A stretch of 64,000 nt of DNA from Xanthostigma xanthostigma (GCA_963575645.1 OY754464.1:45436192-45500191); one strand, 5' to 3'; shown: positions 43,801-55,224, numbered from the stretch's first letter. Numbers and translations: made by a program. Notes: generated from the sequence alone by a model not told the origin.

Positions 43801-44402
43801 CTATCACTATGGAATATTAATATGGGGAACAGCAAGTAGCGCTGAACGTATCTTTAAAACACAAAAAAGCTATACGATTAATGTACAATCTTGGACAAAG
43901 GGATTCATGCAGACCTGCTTTTAAAGAACACAAAATTCTTACGATAACTTTAATATATATCTTGGAAGCACTAAAACATGTATATACCAACATAATATCC
44001 AGTTTTCTCAAAAACAAAGAGCATGGTTTAAGAACAAGAAACAAGTCGGCGTTGAGAACTCCATACCATAGCAAATCAAGCACCCAATAATTTGTAGATT
44101 ATTTGGGTCTAAAACTTTACAAGTTGCCTGGAAAAATAAAGATATTAACATATAAACTTTATGTAAAACATGTAAAAAATATAATCACCAAAGAAGCTTT
44201 TTATATTCTTGAAGAGTTTTTAAATTATAATTTTATGAATTTTATGTGATAAGTCATTATTGTAATTTAATTACATTTAATTGATGTTTACATTTTTACT
44301 TATGAACTATTTTATCTATGTACTCAATCTGTATTCCCGTGACACGTCATTTATTCCTTTGATGACAATAAATATTATTATTATTATTAATAATAATAAT
44401 AA
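43801..44402 (+). mobile_element. 5'-truncated jockey-like LINE
   Basis: It encodes YGILIWGTASSAERIFKTQKK, then after a 1-base frame change RLMYNLGQRDSCR, a later in-frame stop, and LGLKLYKLPGKIK. It ends in aataaatattattatt repeats. The order of motifs matches the copy at 8869-9363, so the two belong to related LINE lineages. The catalytic RT motifs are absent. Frameshift and stop mark it as dead. Confidence 0.75.
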
Positions 44403-44484
44403 AAAGCTACACTATCTCTGAGCAATACTGGTTATGTTTATTTTGATTTAATTAAAACTCGCAATTCAATAATAGTATGTTAAA

Positions 44485-44592
44485 GTATAAGTCGATAAAA
44501 AGGTCTTTAAAACACGCGCGATTTTTCGAGCACTCCGGCTGCGCCGTCGTGCTCGAAATAGAGTAAACGTTTTAAAGACCAGTTATCCACGA
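44485..44592. repeat. Inverted repeat with Helitron-like centre
   Basis: Outer arms ggtctttaaaac and gttttaaagacc enclose the hairpin cgagcac...gtgctcg (44526-44554), whose core cactccggctgcgccgtc is also at 25583. Confidence 0.6.
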
Positions 44593-44610
44593 ATACTTTA
44601 CGCTATTTTT

Positions 44611-44985
44611 TTTTATTGGTGCACTTTGAAATCATAAATACTGGTATTATTACTACCAAAAAATGGAATATACTATTTCCTCCGATTTAAAAAATCGAAA
44701 TATTAATATCTCAAACAATACTAACTGTACTTTCCATTTTCATTTATAAAATATTTGCTTAAAAATGTTTGAATAAAGGTTTTGCATTTGTTAGTAATAT
44801 TTTATCTGACGTTACAAGCTACTCCTTTCAAATCAATAATCAAAAAACTGTCATTTAGACTTCACGTTTCTCGAGTTGTTGATGTTGCCATGGTAACTTT
44901 AAAAAACGCGCGTGTTTGAAAGTTTGATTTAAACACGCTGAGGCGTGCTTTAAATAGGTAAAATGGGGCACCAATAAAAAAAATA
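44611..44985. mobile_element. Small inverted-repeat element
   Basis: Ends tttttattggtgc and gcaccaataaaaa are inverted. The interior contains gttgccatggtaac (44884-44897) and a gcgcgtgtttgaaag...aacacgc hairpin. No coding sequence. Confidence 0.5.
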
Positions 44986-45239
44986 AAATTATTGACCAAT
45001 TGGTCAGAACTGATCTAAAAAATATAAAAATTATAAATTAGTTTCTAATTGGTTTTTGAAAAAAATTCGCTTCAAGTTCTTAATTATCAAATATTGAAAA
45101 AATAACAAACAATTTTTAATAAGTAGTCATGGATATGATTGTAAGTAGGTACCTAAAAAGAAAGAAAAAATTCATTAAAAACAAAAATTATTTCAAAATA
45201 ATATTATAGGTATATATTATATTAAATTTTCCGTTTCTA

Positions 45240-46110
45240 ATTGACCATTGAGAGAATTTTTATTTGATTTTATAATATTTAACATTTCCAAATATTTCTT
45301 TTAAAGAAATTTGTTTCATTATCTAAAATTTTTATACTATCTCTATCTCAATTAATTTTGTGGTCGTGTTCAAATTTGTGTTTAGTTATAGCGTTCTGTT
45401 TATCCAGGAGTAATTTATGATTATTTTGGTGCTCTTTATTCTTGTTTTAAGAGCTCTTTTAGTTTGTCCAATATAGTTCTTTTCACAGTTTTCACAATTA
45501 ATTTTATAAACAGCAGTAGGTTTTTGTAATTTATTGAGTTTATCCTTTCCCTTTATAATAATTTTGTCAAGTTTATTATTAACATTATAAACTGTTTTTA
45601 TATTTAAATTTTTAAGAAATGAATTTTTGAAAAAAGGAATCACTATGAAAGGACAATCAACATTATTAACATTGTTTTGTGGATATTGGTATCTTGTTAA
45701 TTTATTAATTCTAATTTTGATAAATATATTAATAAATTTAAGAGGATAAGAATTAGCAAGAAGGATTTGACGAACTAAATTAAAATTATTTAAGTGGAAT
45801 ATTGGTTCCGATAATAAAATAGATTTATCAATAATATCATAGCTATTATTTATTTATTGGGTGATTAGAATAAACATTTAAAACTCTACCAGAACTAATT
45901 GGTTTTACTATACCAGTTAAATTCAACAATACCGTTGTTATTAATAAAATTAGTGTATCTATAAAACTATAATTTGAATATTATTTTCTATTCCATGTGA
46001 GAATTTAATTTTAGGATGAAAATTATTGAATATAGAAGTCATATAGTTTATTTTATCTTTAGGAATAATGCAAAAAATATCGTCAACATATCTACAATTA
46101 GAAACTATAT
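45240..46110 (-). pseudogene. Penelope-like reverse transcriptase and GIY-YIG endonuclease, degraded
   Basis: Reading the minus strand from 46110: NCRYVDDIFCI is the RT motif with the catalytic YVDD. Then, across frame changes, come KPISSGRVLN, YSNHPIN and NVNNVDCPFIVIPFF. From about 45545 follows VYKINCENCEKNYIGQTKRA, the GIY-YIG-type endonuclease with its paired cysteines, typical of Penelope-like elements. Several frameshifts and stops interrupt it, so it is inactive. Upstream RT motifs are lost. The longest uninterrupted piece is 45386-45643. Confidence 0.85.
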
Positions 46111-46148
46111 AATAATAATAATTAATTTTTATATTTTTTAGATCAGTT

Positions 46149-46180
46149 CTGAAGAAGATCCAAATCCGGACCGAAACGTT
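46149..46180 (+). ncRNA. Hammerhead-like motif of the Penelope-like element
   Basis: It has ctgaaga (fits CUGANGA), an irregular stem-loop tcc...gga, then ccgaaacgtt (GAAA core). Penelope-like elements are known to carry minimal hammerhead ribozymes. Stem II here is imperfect, so activity is uncertain. Confidence 0.5.
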
Positions 46181-46190
46181 AATGTATTAA

Positions 46191-47349
46191 TTTTATATAT
46201 TTTTTGTTAATATATTTGTCTGAAAAAATGGTCGATAACTTTATTTATTGAATAATATTTTATTGTTATCGCGACTACATCGTATGCCAAATTTCAACTC
46301 CATCGGACAACGGGAAGTAGTTAAAAGTGCGATTCTCAACCGGGAAATAGCCGGATTGGGTAAGTTAGTTATTATAATATTGTATTGTTCTCGGAACTAC
46401 ATACGTATGCAAAATTTCAGCTCAACCGGATAATGGCAAGTGAGTCAAATTTAACTTGCAAGATTCGATTACAGACAGACAGACAGAAACCGGGACAGGT
46501 GAAACTAAATAAAAGCTTGTAAAAAGTTTCATCTAAATTCGTGAATTCGCATACATACAACAAATGTATATTAGTATACGATCGATAGAGCAGTCTAGTA
46601 AAAAGTATGTGTAGCGACAAAGAAATTTTTCTAAGAGATTTTTTTTTTCAATTTTGCTAAAATATGTTATAAGAGGAAAAAGAAAACCGCTGGGATGTGT
46701 GGGCAATATATATTCTGTTAAAGCAATACTATCTTTATGAGAAGCCACCCGGTGATAAATCATTAAGCTCAGCTTGTTTGACAGAGGCCGGTCAAATTAT
46801 TTTCTTGATCAGTGATACAGGCAACCGATGAATCATCGTGAGATTGTTTAGAGAAAAAAAACTTACACATGTATATGTGTTCAAATTTTACATTATCATT
46901 CCTAGAGTGAACGGTACACCCACTAACTTAATTTCGGTCAAAATTTTAGTTTCACAATTTTACTGTACTTTCCTTATTTGAGGTTCATGAACAGTAAAAA
47001 ACATGTTTTTGCAAAAAGTCTAATTGTCTGTTTGTCTGTCAGTACGATGATATCGATTAAACAGTTCAGTAGATCGATTTTTTTTTGATAGGTAAGATAT
47101 TTGACACGAAAATAGAAGAGCCTTATAAGACAATTAAACAAAAATGTTTTTTTCGGTTAATATTTTATTTTACATAAGCAAATGTTGTATTTATTATTGG
47201 CTGCCCACTCTCTATTTAAACAAAATATTCATTAACATGATTTGGAAATTATTTTACAAATTACCAAATCTCAAGATAAAAAAATATATAATTGTATATC
47301 AAATAATACGATTTTAATTTTAATTTTAGAATCTCAAAATTTTACAAAG
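46191..47349. other. Intergenic DNA with dispersed-repeat fragments
   Basis: Blocks at about 46350-46526 (gttagttattataatattg, ggaactacatacg, acagacagacagac) recur near 57670-57740 and 14466-14500. The tail taaataaaagcttgtaaaaag matches 1-37. No gene. Confidence 0.5.
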
Positions 47350-47494
47350 TAAGGCCTAGTTTATATGAGAGGCGTTCAACGCGCGTTGGTCCAACGCGCG
47401 TTTACAGTTTCTATACAATTGTATAGAACTGTTTATATGATAACGCGCGTTATCATATAAACAGTTGAACGCCTCTCATATAAACTAGGCCTTA
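47350..47494. mobile_element. Compact MITE built of hairpins
   Basis: Ends of about 30 bp, taaggcctagtttatatgag and complement, match exactly. Inside are three further palindromes: gcgcgttggtccaacgcgc, ttctatacaattgtatagaa and gataacgcgcgttatc. Total 145 bp. Confidence 0.75.
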
Positions 47495-47630
47495 GGATAT
47501 ATTTTTATAAAAAAAAAAAATTTAAAATAGAATATCTTTTAAAGTTTTTAATATTTTTATAAAAAAAAAGTTTTTAATAGACATTTTTAAGGTAAGCCGT
47601 AATAATAGCTTAAGCAACGAATAATTTCTA

Positions 47631-48660
47631 GATGGAAAAATTGAAAGCAGAACATTTGACTTAGGAACTTTGTTTGTACTAGTTAGGAGATAAACATACT
47701 AAAAGTCCTTACCCCTCTGAGGTACGCCCGAAGGGGGGGGGAGCACAAAGAAGATCCCGTTTTTTGGTTTTTTGCTTTCATCTCGAAAACGGTACGTCGT
47801 ACGAAATTTTGTTGTAATACATAATGAAAGCTGATGAAATTCTCTACAACTTTAGCTTTCACACTTTTTATCTATCTCCAATCTTTGCCTAGCTATGAGC
47901 TCCGAAAAATGGTCAATTTTCAAAAATGTGTTAAATTCTCTTTAGCACATTGTAACAATACGAATTTGTCAAAATCATTTCGTATTGCTCATCCACACTA
48001 TTAAAAACACCCACACACTATTAAAAAATAACATAAGCTGGGAGTACCTCCACGCAGGGCCCTCTTTCCCACTGGGCACTCTGGGCACGTGCCCAGGGCC
48101 CCGCGATCGATAGGCACCCCTAGTTCCTGCCAGATCACCAAACGATAATCGATATTCATTACCGAAAAACATATTTATTTCGAATGACTGACTAGAACAC
48201 CTATTTGCTTATTAGCTTTTGTATGCGCGACGCTACTCTATTCTCGCCCGAAAATCAGGCTTTTCGATTTCAGCATGTTTAGGTAAATTTAAATATATAA
48301 AACTGCAATTTAATGGTATACTAAGTACCTAAACTGTTTAAAACAAAAATCATCATTGAACTAGTTTTTCATATACTTAATTTTTCGGAGCTCATAGCTA
48401 GGCAAAGATTGGAGATAGATAAAAAGTGTGAAAGCTAAAGTTGTAGAGAATTTTATCATCTTTCAATATGTATTACAACAAAATTTCGTACGACGTACCG
48501 TTTTCGAGATGAAAGCAAAAAACCAAAAAACGGGACCTTCTTTGTGCTCCCCCCCTTCGGGCGTACCTCGGAGGGGTAAGGACTTTTAGTATGTTTATCT
48601 CCTAACTAGTCCAAACAAAGTTCCTAAGTCAAACGTTCTGCTTTCGACTTTTCCATCTAC
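47631..48660. mobile_element. Foldback element with about 280-bp arms
   Basis: Arms 47631-47915 and 48383-48660 are reverse complements with few changes (shared blocks: cgtacgtcgtacgaaat, gctatgagctccgaaaa). Ends are tagatggaaaa and ttttccatcta. The centre includes gggcacgtgcccagggcccc (48080-48105), reminiscent of hAT ends. The 47975-48172 frame is not a gene. Target duplication unclear. Confidence 0.7.
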
Positions 48661-48793
48661 ATTCCCCTTATGACCACTCATTGACCAAACTATAAATAAT
48701 TATTTGATATACAAAATTTTATAAAAATAAAAAAAAAAGTAATTTTAATTTTTTTTTTAATTTTTTTAATTTTAAATTTTAAGTTTATGTTTA

Positions 48794-50819
48794 TAGCCCA
48801 GTACGTGGGAGTTTTTTGAATGCAAAATGTGGGGTAGTAGTGATTTTTAAGTATGTTGTTAAGCTTGGGGCCCTAATGAAAAATCCAAGTTTTTGACCTC
48901 GAGGCGTATGCGCTCGAGCCGCCATCTTGGATTTTAGGTACAAAAATTTGGTTTTTTGATAATAACTCAAAAACAGTGGCTTTCACAACAAAAGATGTTC
49001 TATACAAAGTTAAAGAGGACAAAATTTCCTACATGTGTTGTTAAATTTTTTTTGTAGCACACTATGTTCGGAGTTACAGCTCCGTGAAGTTGCACTATTT
49101 GAAAAAAAAAATGCGGAAACTTCATTTTGGTTGAGTTTTATTTTATTATTCTTATTATATATCATTATATTTGTACATAATTATAAAAAAAAAACTAAAA
49201 GGCACTTGAATATTATCATTTAACAGTATTATACTTATTGTAAACAAAGTTAAAGGCGAAAATTATATCGTTTTTTTTTTTTTAATTTAAGTTTAGTAAG
49301 TTATGATTTTAGAGCGTTACAAAAATTAATTTCTACTACATTTTGGTACGTTTCGATGGTCTGGGTTGGTTATTGTTGGTGTCCTGGTCGTAGTTTTGGT
49401 CCGTAGCCTGAAAAATGTCGTCATTCTCGTCCTCGCTTTCAATGCGGATTTCCGGAATATTTCCGCAAGATTGTCCGTTGCAGAAGCCACATACAAGCGA
49501 ACATTTAAGTCCAGCCTTTCGGCAGCTGCATCCCACCACAATCCTTTTTGCAGTTACAAGATACCGATTTTAATAAGGAATCGGAAGCTGGGTTTTCCGC
49601 CATTGTTATGGGAGTGAGCCCGTAAGCGCCATGCTTCCAACCCCAGTCTTCAGGATTTTTCTCTATGCCTCTCCATTTCTGTACTTGGTGGTACGTCCTA
49701 AAAGCATGGAATTGCGCCGTGTCTTTTGTAGGTGGCAAAGAGGCAAGATTAAATTTGCTTTTCAGCGTAGATTTGGCGAAGCGTTGAAAACGAATCTCTT
49801 CCAAACTCTCTTTATCCATGTTGCCACCATATAAAGCTACACGAAAGCGTACTCCGGCCTCGGCAATCTCCTCTGACGTGGCATCTTGTTGGTTGAAAAT
49901 TTCAATTATTTCATGAACCGCTCTGTTTTTTTCTATCAGCGTACAAAATTTAGTTTTTCCCTGATTAAATAGGGATGACGTTGTGTCACAACCACTGAAA
50001 GCATGCAAGAACAGAATGTGCTTGGCTGCTTCTTCGTATTTGAGGCTACTTGCTGAATATATCCTCTCAGCAGTATTTCCTCTTTCAGGTTTACGGAAGT
50101 AGATAGAACTTTTGGCTGGTGCTAAGGCTGTCACAAGTACTAAAAGGTCAACATCTTCCCCAACCACAAAAACAGCATCAAATATTGATTCACTGCAGAA
50201 AGAAATAGCAGTGTTGACAATTAGCTTGTTTCTTCAGCTTGTTTAACTGTAAATTGCAGCCAGCTCAAATTTATTCTTCAGCATCGATATGAGACGAACT
50301 TTATTTTTTTTCATTGGCTAAAAATCGCTCCTGCGAAACTTACACCACCATTGTTTCATCAAAAAGGACATCAGCAGACACGTGCGTAAAATTAAAGTAT
50401 AGTCTCTTTAAAAATTATTTCAATATGATTGGCATTTGTTTAAATTATTTATTTTAGTTATTAACAGCCAAATAACAAAATATAATACTTTTTTTTTCAA
50501 ATTGTGCAACTTCACGGAGCTGTAACTCCTAATATATATGTGTGCTACAAAAAAAAATTTAACAACAAATGTAGGAAATTTTGTCCTCTTTAACTTTGTA
50601 TAGAACATCTTTTGTCGTGAAAGCCACCGTTTTTGAGTTATTATCAAAAAACCAAATTTTTGTACCTAAAATCCAAGATGACGGCTCGACCGCATGCGCC
50701 TCGAGGTCAATAACTTGGATTTTTTATTAGGGCCCCAAGCCTAAAAACATACTAAAAAATCACTACTACCCCACCTTTTGCATTTTAACACCCCTTTTTG
50801 ATACCCACGTACTGGACTA
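48794..50819. mobile_element. Long-TIR transposon carrying a PIN-like/CXC gene relic
   Basis: TIRs of about 320-330 bp (48794-49112 and 50490-50819) begin tag(c/t)ccagtacgtggg and are flanked by TTA (48791-48793 and 50820-50822). About 1.4 kb lies between them, and a minus-strand gene relic fills most of it. The TAG...CTA ends and TTA duplication match the 28230 and 2240 elements. The relic could be the family's own protein or captured host sequence. A link to short-duplication superfamilies such as Academ, which I recall having nuclease domains, is only a guess. Confidence 0.75.
49340..50250 (-). pseudogene. PIN/XPG-like nuclease domain protein with C-terminal CXC motif, frameshifted
   Basis: From about 50250 on the minus strand: SIFDAVFVVGEDVDLLVLVTA, with the acidic GEDVD typical of PIN/FEN-like cores. 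Then come LFLHAFSGCDTTSSLFNQGK (a second acidic/Cys-Asp block), a basic stretch (FRVALYGGNMDKESLEEIRF), and SVSCNCKKDCG. One extra base near 49545-49555 breaks the frame. After it, GCSCRKAGLKCSLVCGFCNG completes a CXC (tesmin/TSO1-like) cysteine cluster, and an acidic tail ends KRTKM. A second indel lies near 50235. The HAFSGCDTTS plus CXC combination occurs in multicopy invertebrate proteins of unclear role. Catalysis is inferred only from the motif. Confidence 0.65.
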
Positions 50820-50852
50820 TTAGATGTGTAGTTTTATTTGTTTGTTGTAGGT

Positions 50853-50886
50853 CCTGAAGAAGACAATAATTGCTTGCCGAAACGTT
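50853..50886 (+). ncRNA. Hammerhead-like Penelope terminus
   Basis: cctgaagaag, an irregular stem (aag.caa/ttgctt), then gccgaaacgttgac. The order matches 46149-46180. No Penelope coding sequence adjoins, so it is an isolated terminus. It begins 33 bases from the right end of the long-TIR element. Confidence 0.5.
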
Positions 50887-50939
50887 GACTATTAAGTGAA
50901 GTTCTATTAAATTAAACATTGTTTTAAAATTTAGCCTTG

Positions 50940-51937
50940 TATTCTGTTAATTTCATCATACCGTGTTTAATACAGAAGGAATGTTTCTTTATTCTATAAC
51001 GCATTACATATATCTAAAGATCTTATAAGTACACATAAACTTAATTCACCGATAAACATCGAATAGATAATATTATTATCAATCTAATCGACTCATAAAT
51101 TGACAAATTTTGTTTTATTATTTAGTAAGAATGTCAACGGTTGTCAAATTCAAATTTATTTTTGGCAAAAAAAATCGTCGTCGACTCGTTTGAAAATTCA
51201 ATCAGAAATAAAATTAAATTACTTATTTACTGAACGATAAAAACATTCAAACTTCAAAGACACTTCCTGTTCACATCCGTATTCGAAAGGAAGACGCTCC
51301 AGTTATTATGAAAGGTTAAACTAGAGATATGCGTTGCCACTCGATATAAAAACATTATCTCTGCATGTTTTCCAGGTTTCCTCTATATAAAATTACATTA
51401 GAGGAAGAGTCAGCAGCAAATTTCAAATAGTCAAGGTATTGAGCCCTGTCATCCATTATATATGCTGAAGAATTATAATTTTATTTCTGACAATCCTCTG
51501 CGGCCTAGGTATACTACTCCAAAATATTTTCAAAATAAAAAAAATCATCTGTTCTTTTCATCTAAAGATATATCAAGAAATTGCTTAGGCATCTGACAAG
51601 CATATTTTGGTTAATTTTTATATGTAAAACCATATTATGTAAATAAATAGTAAATCCAAAAATATTGACATTTTTCGGGGGTATCCTGATCTAGAGGCAT
51701 AAATTTTGGGGGTTTTGTCAAGCTCAATAAAAAAAGAACAAAACAAATTTTACCTTTCATTATTTTATAACATAAGATCTGTTGATATTTTGAAAATAAA
51801 CAAAAAAAAATGAATATATAAATTGTAAGCTGGGTTAAAAAAGGGGTGGGCTGATTGCAACCCATCTGGTCATCGGAAAAAAAAATTTAAAAAAAGATTC
51901 TTAAATAGTCAGGATGTCGTTATAGCCCCTACCATAA
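50940..51937. other. Unassigned AT-rich DNA
   Basis: No gene. The frame 51635-51865 has no domain. Confidence 0.4.
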
Positions 51938-52842
51938 TGCATGTCATACACTATGCTGCCTATCGTCCAATCGGCAATCTGCAGTGCGTCCATATACACC
52001 ACACACGATCAATTTAAACTGTCCAATTGCAGTGACGTTCAGTTGAAGTCATGGCGTCACTAGTGACAGACGACGATGTTTTAGCCGTCTTGGGCATTTC
52101 ACTCATAATAAAGAAACAAAGAAAAAAAATTCCAGCCAACTGGGCGACGGGACCATTCCAACTTCAAAAATGTTGACATTTGATTATAATAAAGAAAATA
52201 AAATTTCTGATATCGTGTGAGGTGACCCGGGTAATGGCTAGTATTCAATATGATATTTGCTATTCGTTGCCATGGTTACCTACATAATATGTTCACGTCA
52301 TGTAAAAATTAATCAAAGTATGCCGAACTAGTTTATTTCTGACAGATCCATAAAAAACAGAGCGGCTGATTTTTTTTTATTTTCAAAATATTTCTGAAAC
52401 TATAAAGTTTAGAAAAAAAATGTTTTTACGAAACGTTCTTGAAAAAATAAATAGAATAATAAGCCGTTATGAAAAGTATACAATTATTATATAAAAAACA
52501 CCGTTATAGCATATATCTCTTCTGCGATCGTGCGACGTGGTGCAAACAGTGATTAATGAAAAGGAATCAGTTTTCTCATACAAATTTAATAAAAGAATTG
52601 AGGATTACGCCAAAAAATTATCGTAATTATTTACGAATGAATGAAGAAACTTATTACGACCGCCATACACGGTCCAATCGGCATGATCCAATCGGCTTGA
52701 TCAAGCCAAAAGAATTGAATTTCGATTCTTCCGTCAAGTATAACTGTCATGCCAATCCACGCCCACACACGGTCAATTCTACTTGATCCAGTCGGCAGTG
52801 TCATGCCGATTGAACGATAGGCAGCATAGTGTATGGCAGGCT
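51938..52842 (+). mobile_element. PIF/Harbinger-like element with TAA duplication
   Basis: TIRs start near tgcatgtcatacactatgct and its imperfect complement, flanked by TAA (51935-51937 and 52843-52845). They continue through gcctatcgt(t/c)caatcggca. The interior holds two transposase pieces separated by about 415 bp that include a dispersed repeat also found near 1907-1997. Confidence 0.75.
52051..52786 (+). pseudogene. Harbinger-type transposase N-terminus, interrupted
   Basis: Piece one (52051-52140) reads MASLVTDDDVLAVLGISLII, then KKQRKK. Piece two (from 52556) reads KRNQFSHTNLIKELRITPK, then YRNYLRMNEETY. The pattern of LxxELR...Y.NYLRM...TY is the N-terminal region of HARBI1-like nucleases, ahead of the DDE domain. 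About 415 bp of foreign repeat sits between them, and after TYYD the frame runs into the TIR. The DDE core is absent. Confidence 0.65.
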
Positions 52843-52845
52843 TAA

Positions 52846-53548
52846 AAGAAAACGGAAAAAAACTTTGCAAAATGGCGGCTGTCAGACATTTTTATTCATA
52901 ATTTTGATATTTTAAAAAGTAATAAAAAACGGCAGAGGCTATAAAAAGTTGTACATAGAATACAAAATAGAACTTGATAAAAAAAGTAGTTTTGAGCAGG
53001 GTTCAAGTCATTAATAGGATGGACTGAACTGAACTGAACATAGAACACGAAAAGTTTTCAGAAGAATACGTTTCAAGTGTTTTGGGTTGACTATATTCAC
53101 ACATTTATATAATGTAATATTATAAGTATTCTTAAAGGTCTAAACTTTAAGAATATGTAAAAAATATTTATAAATTAATTTTTTCAAACTTCTAGAGTCT
53201 AGACCAACATACCCTCTCAATATATACAGGCATGTTACGTAACCTAATACATATAGTAGTGCGGTAAAGTAAAACAAAAATGCTGGCGCCTGGGGCTATA
53301 CCAATTCCATAGTCTATCGCTTTTTAATATTATGTCAGTAGTTTTTATAACATTTGTTGAAAAATGACCTGTCAACAATTTTGTAAATAAAATGAACAGC
53401 ACCTATTTTATAGGAGGCACTTGCCCAAAATACCATATAATATCTCGTATGTCTGTTAAAACTCGCTGACGTTCGTTTTAAATATAATATCACATGGCCG
53501 AAATATCTGCTAACATAGATTGCAGTAAACTTCTAACAAAACCCATAA
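52846..53548. other. Unassigned DNA with a dispersed-repeat fragment
   Basis: About 53375-53500 is related to 43140-43275. No gene. Confidence 0.4.
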
Positions 53549-54665
53549 TAAAAAATTTGAAAAGTAGTTTGACCCTGCAGGCCATCCCTGTAACTTCCCG
53601 CTATTTTCGAGTTCAAAACGCTCAAAAATATATCAAATATAGCAAGAAGTTTATTTTTTAGCTCTTCGAGCTCAAAAAAAAACACTTTGTTACGAAATTT
53701 TCGTTCACGATATCTCATGAACAAATGAACCGATTTTGATGCGATTTGCGGCAGTCGACGCAATTTTTTAACCTTAAAAAGTAATTTAATACAGAAAAAT
53801 CGATCCCATAGGAATTTTTCGAGCAATTTAAAAAAAAACACTTTTTAATAATTTTTCGTTCACGCTATCTCGTGAACAAATGAGCCGATTTTGATGCGGT
53901 TTGCTGCAATCGACGCAGTTTTTTTAACCTAAGAAAGTAAATTATTACAAAAAAATCGATTTGATAAGAATTTTACGAGTAATTTTAAAAAATTACTTTT
54001 TTCCTAATTTTTCGTTCACGTTATCTCATGAACAAATGAACCAATTTTGACATAGTTTGCGGCGATCGACGCAGTTTTTTTAGCTTAAGACAGTAATTTA
54101 TTACAAAAAAATCAATCTGATAACAATTTTAAGAGTCATTTTAAAAAAACATTTTCTACGATTTTTTCGTTCACGGTTTCTCGTGAACAAATGAACCGAT
54201 TTTGATGCGGTTTGCGGAAATCGACGCAGTTTGTTAAGGAGAAGAGCTGATTAGTTTTTGGAATTAATCGGTTTAGTAGTTTAGAAAATTTTTTACAAAA
54301 ACAAATTTTTAAAAATTTTTGAAACTTGTTTTTTTAAGATTTCTCAAAATTTTTTGGGCCGAATCGTTTCAAATTTTCAGGAAGTCTAAGTTCACCAAGA
54401 TCACGACAGATGCCGCAAACCGCGTTTCAGTCGGACACTCCGTTCAAAAGATATAAAAGGTTTACATACATACATACACACACACACACACATACATACA
54501 GCCCTACGGACATCATCGCCAAAATAGTTTCAATAGCTTTCTAGGACCTCAAAACGTCGAGATCTGGCGAAAACTCGATTTTCGAAAATCGGGGTGAAAC
54601 CAATAACTTCCCGATTTTTGAAAAAAAATTTTTTTTTTTTTTTTTAAAGCGGGAAGTTAAAAATA
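53549..54665. repeat. Satellite-bearing dispersed repeat, copy B
   Basis: Same plan as 35792-36915: the tttgaccctgcaggccatcc block, four tandem units of about 155 bp (atctc(a/g)tgaacaaatg at about 53713, 53867, 54023 and 54178), a CA/CATA run near 54465-54500, and a gcgggaagtta end. Confidence 0.75.
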
Positions 54666-54776
54666 CTACTCACGTGCAAAAAAACGGATATCTTAAAATT
54701 TTGATTAAGTATCAAACTTGATAACTTTTTTATTTTTAGTCCAATTTTAGTGATTTTTTAAGATATGTCATTTGTC

Positions 54777-55224
54777 TAGGGGGACCAACCGTCCCGGATT
54801 TTCCGAGACAGTCCCGCATTAACTGCCCGGTCCCGCATTAATATATGTCGCGGAAAATGTACCCGCATTATTATGTTTTTTCAATATTCGATTATACAGT
54901 CAGTTATGGGCATGCTTATTGCTTATGTTTGTTCTTATCACAAACACCATGTGCGAAATAGAATGAACGTTTTTGCGAAAACGCGAAAACGAATGATTTT
55001 TTTTAGTAATCTTAAGTTTAACAAACATTAGCTTGCGCGGGCACGAACGATCTTTTTTTGCACCTTCAAGCAGCTTAGGTTACTCAAAAAAAAACATTCA
55101 TGCCCGCGCAGGCTGATGTTTGTTATAAGAAATAATGCTACTAAAAAAATGGAAGTCTTTTCTCAGTGAACTGAAGAAACATTTTCTGCCCCGCATTGTG
55201 TTACGATAAAAATGGTCACCCCTA
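54777..55224. mobile_element. hAT non-autonomous element
   Basis: Ends tagggggacca and tggtcacccct(a) are flanked by CATTTGTC and TATTTGTC, an 8-bp duplication with one change. Cccgcatt motifs are repeated at both ends. An internal hairpin (taacaaacatta...tgatgtttgtta, 55019-55118) is present. No transposase. Confidence 0.75.

Larger units (their letters stand above)
45004..46190 (-). mobile_element. Penelope-like element with inverted terminal arm
   Basis: The coding relic runs on the minus strand. Inverted arms of about 45-55 bp (tcagaactgatctaaaaaat at 45004 and its complement ending at 46152) flank it. The hammerhead-like motif (46149-46180) is attached only to the right arm, on the plus strand, which places an inverted copy of the element's 3' terminus at its 5' side. 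The left arm stops exactly at the CTGA of that motif. Confidence 0.75.

Noticed and set aside
43881-44083. Antisense frame 43817-44083 as a gene
   Set aside because: It is the shadow of the plus-strand LINE reverse transcriptase fragment.
48056-48125. A separate hAT terminus (cagggccctc...gggcccc) in the centre of the 47631 foldback
   Set aside because: Only one end-like segment is visible, with no opposite end or 8-bp duplication.
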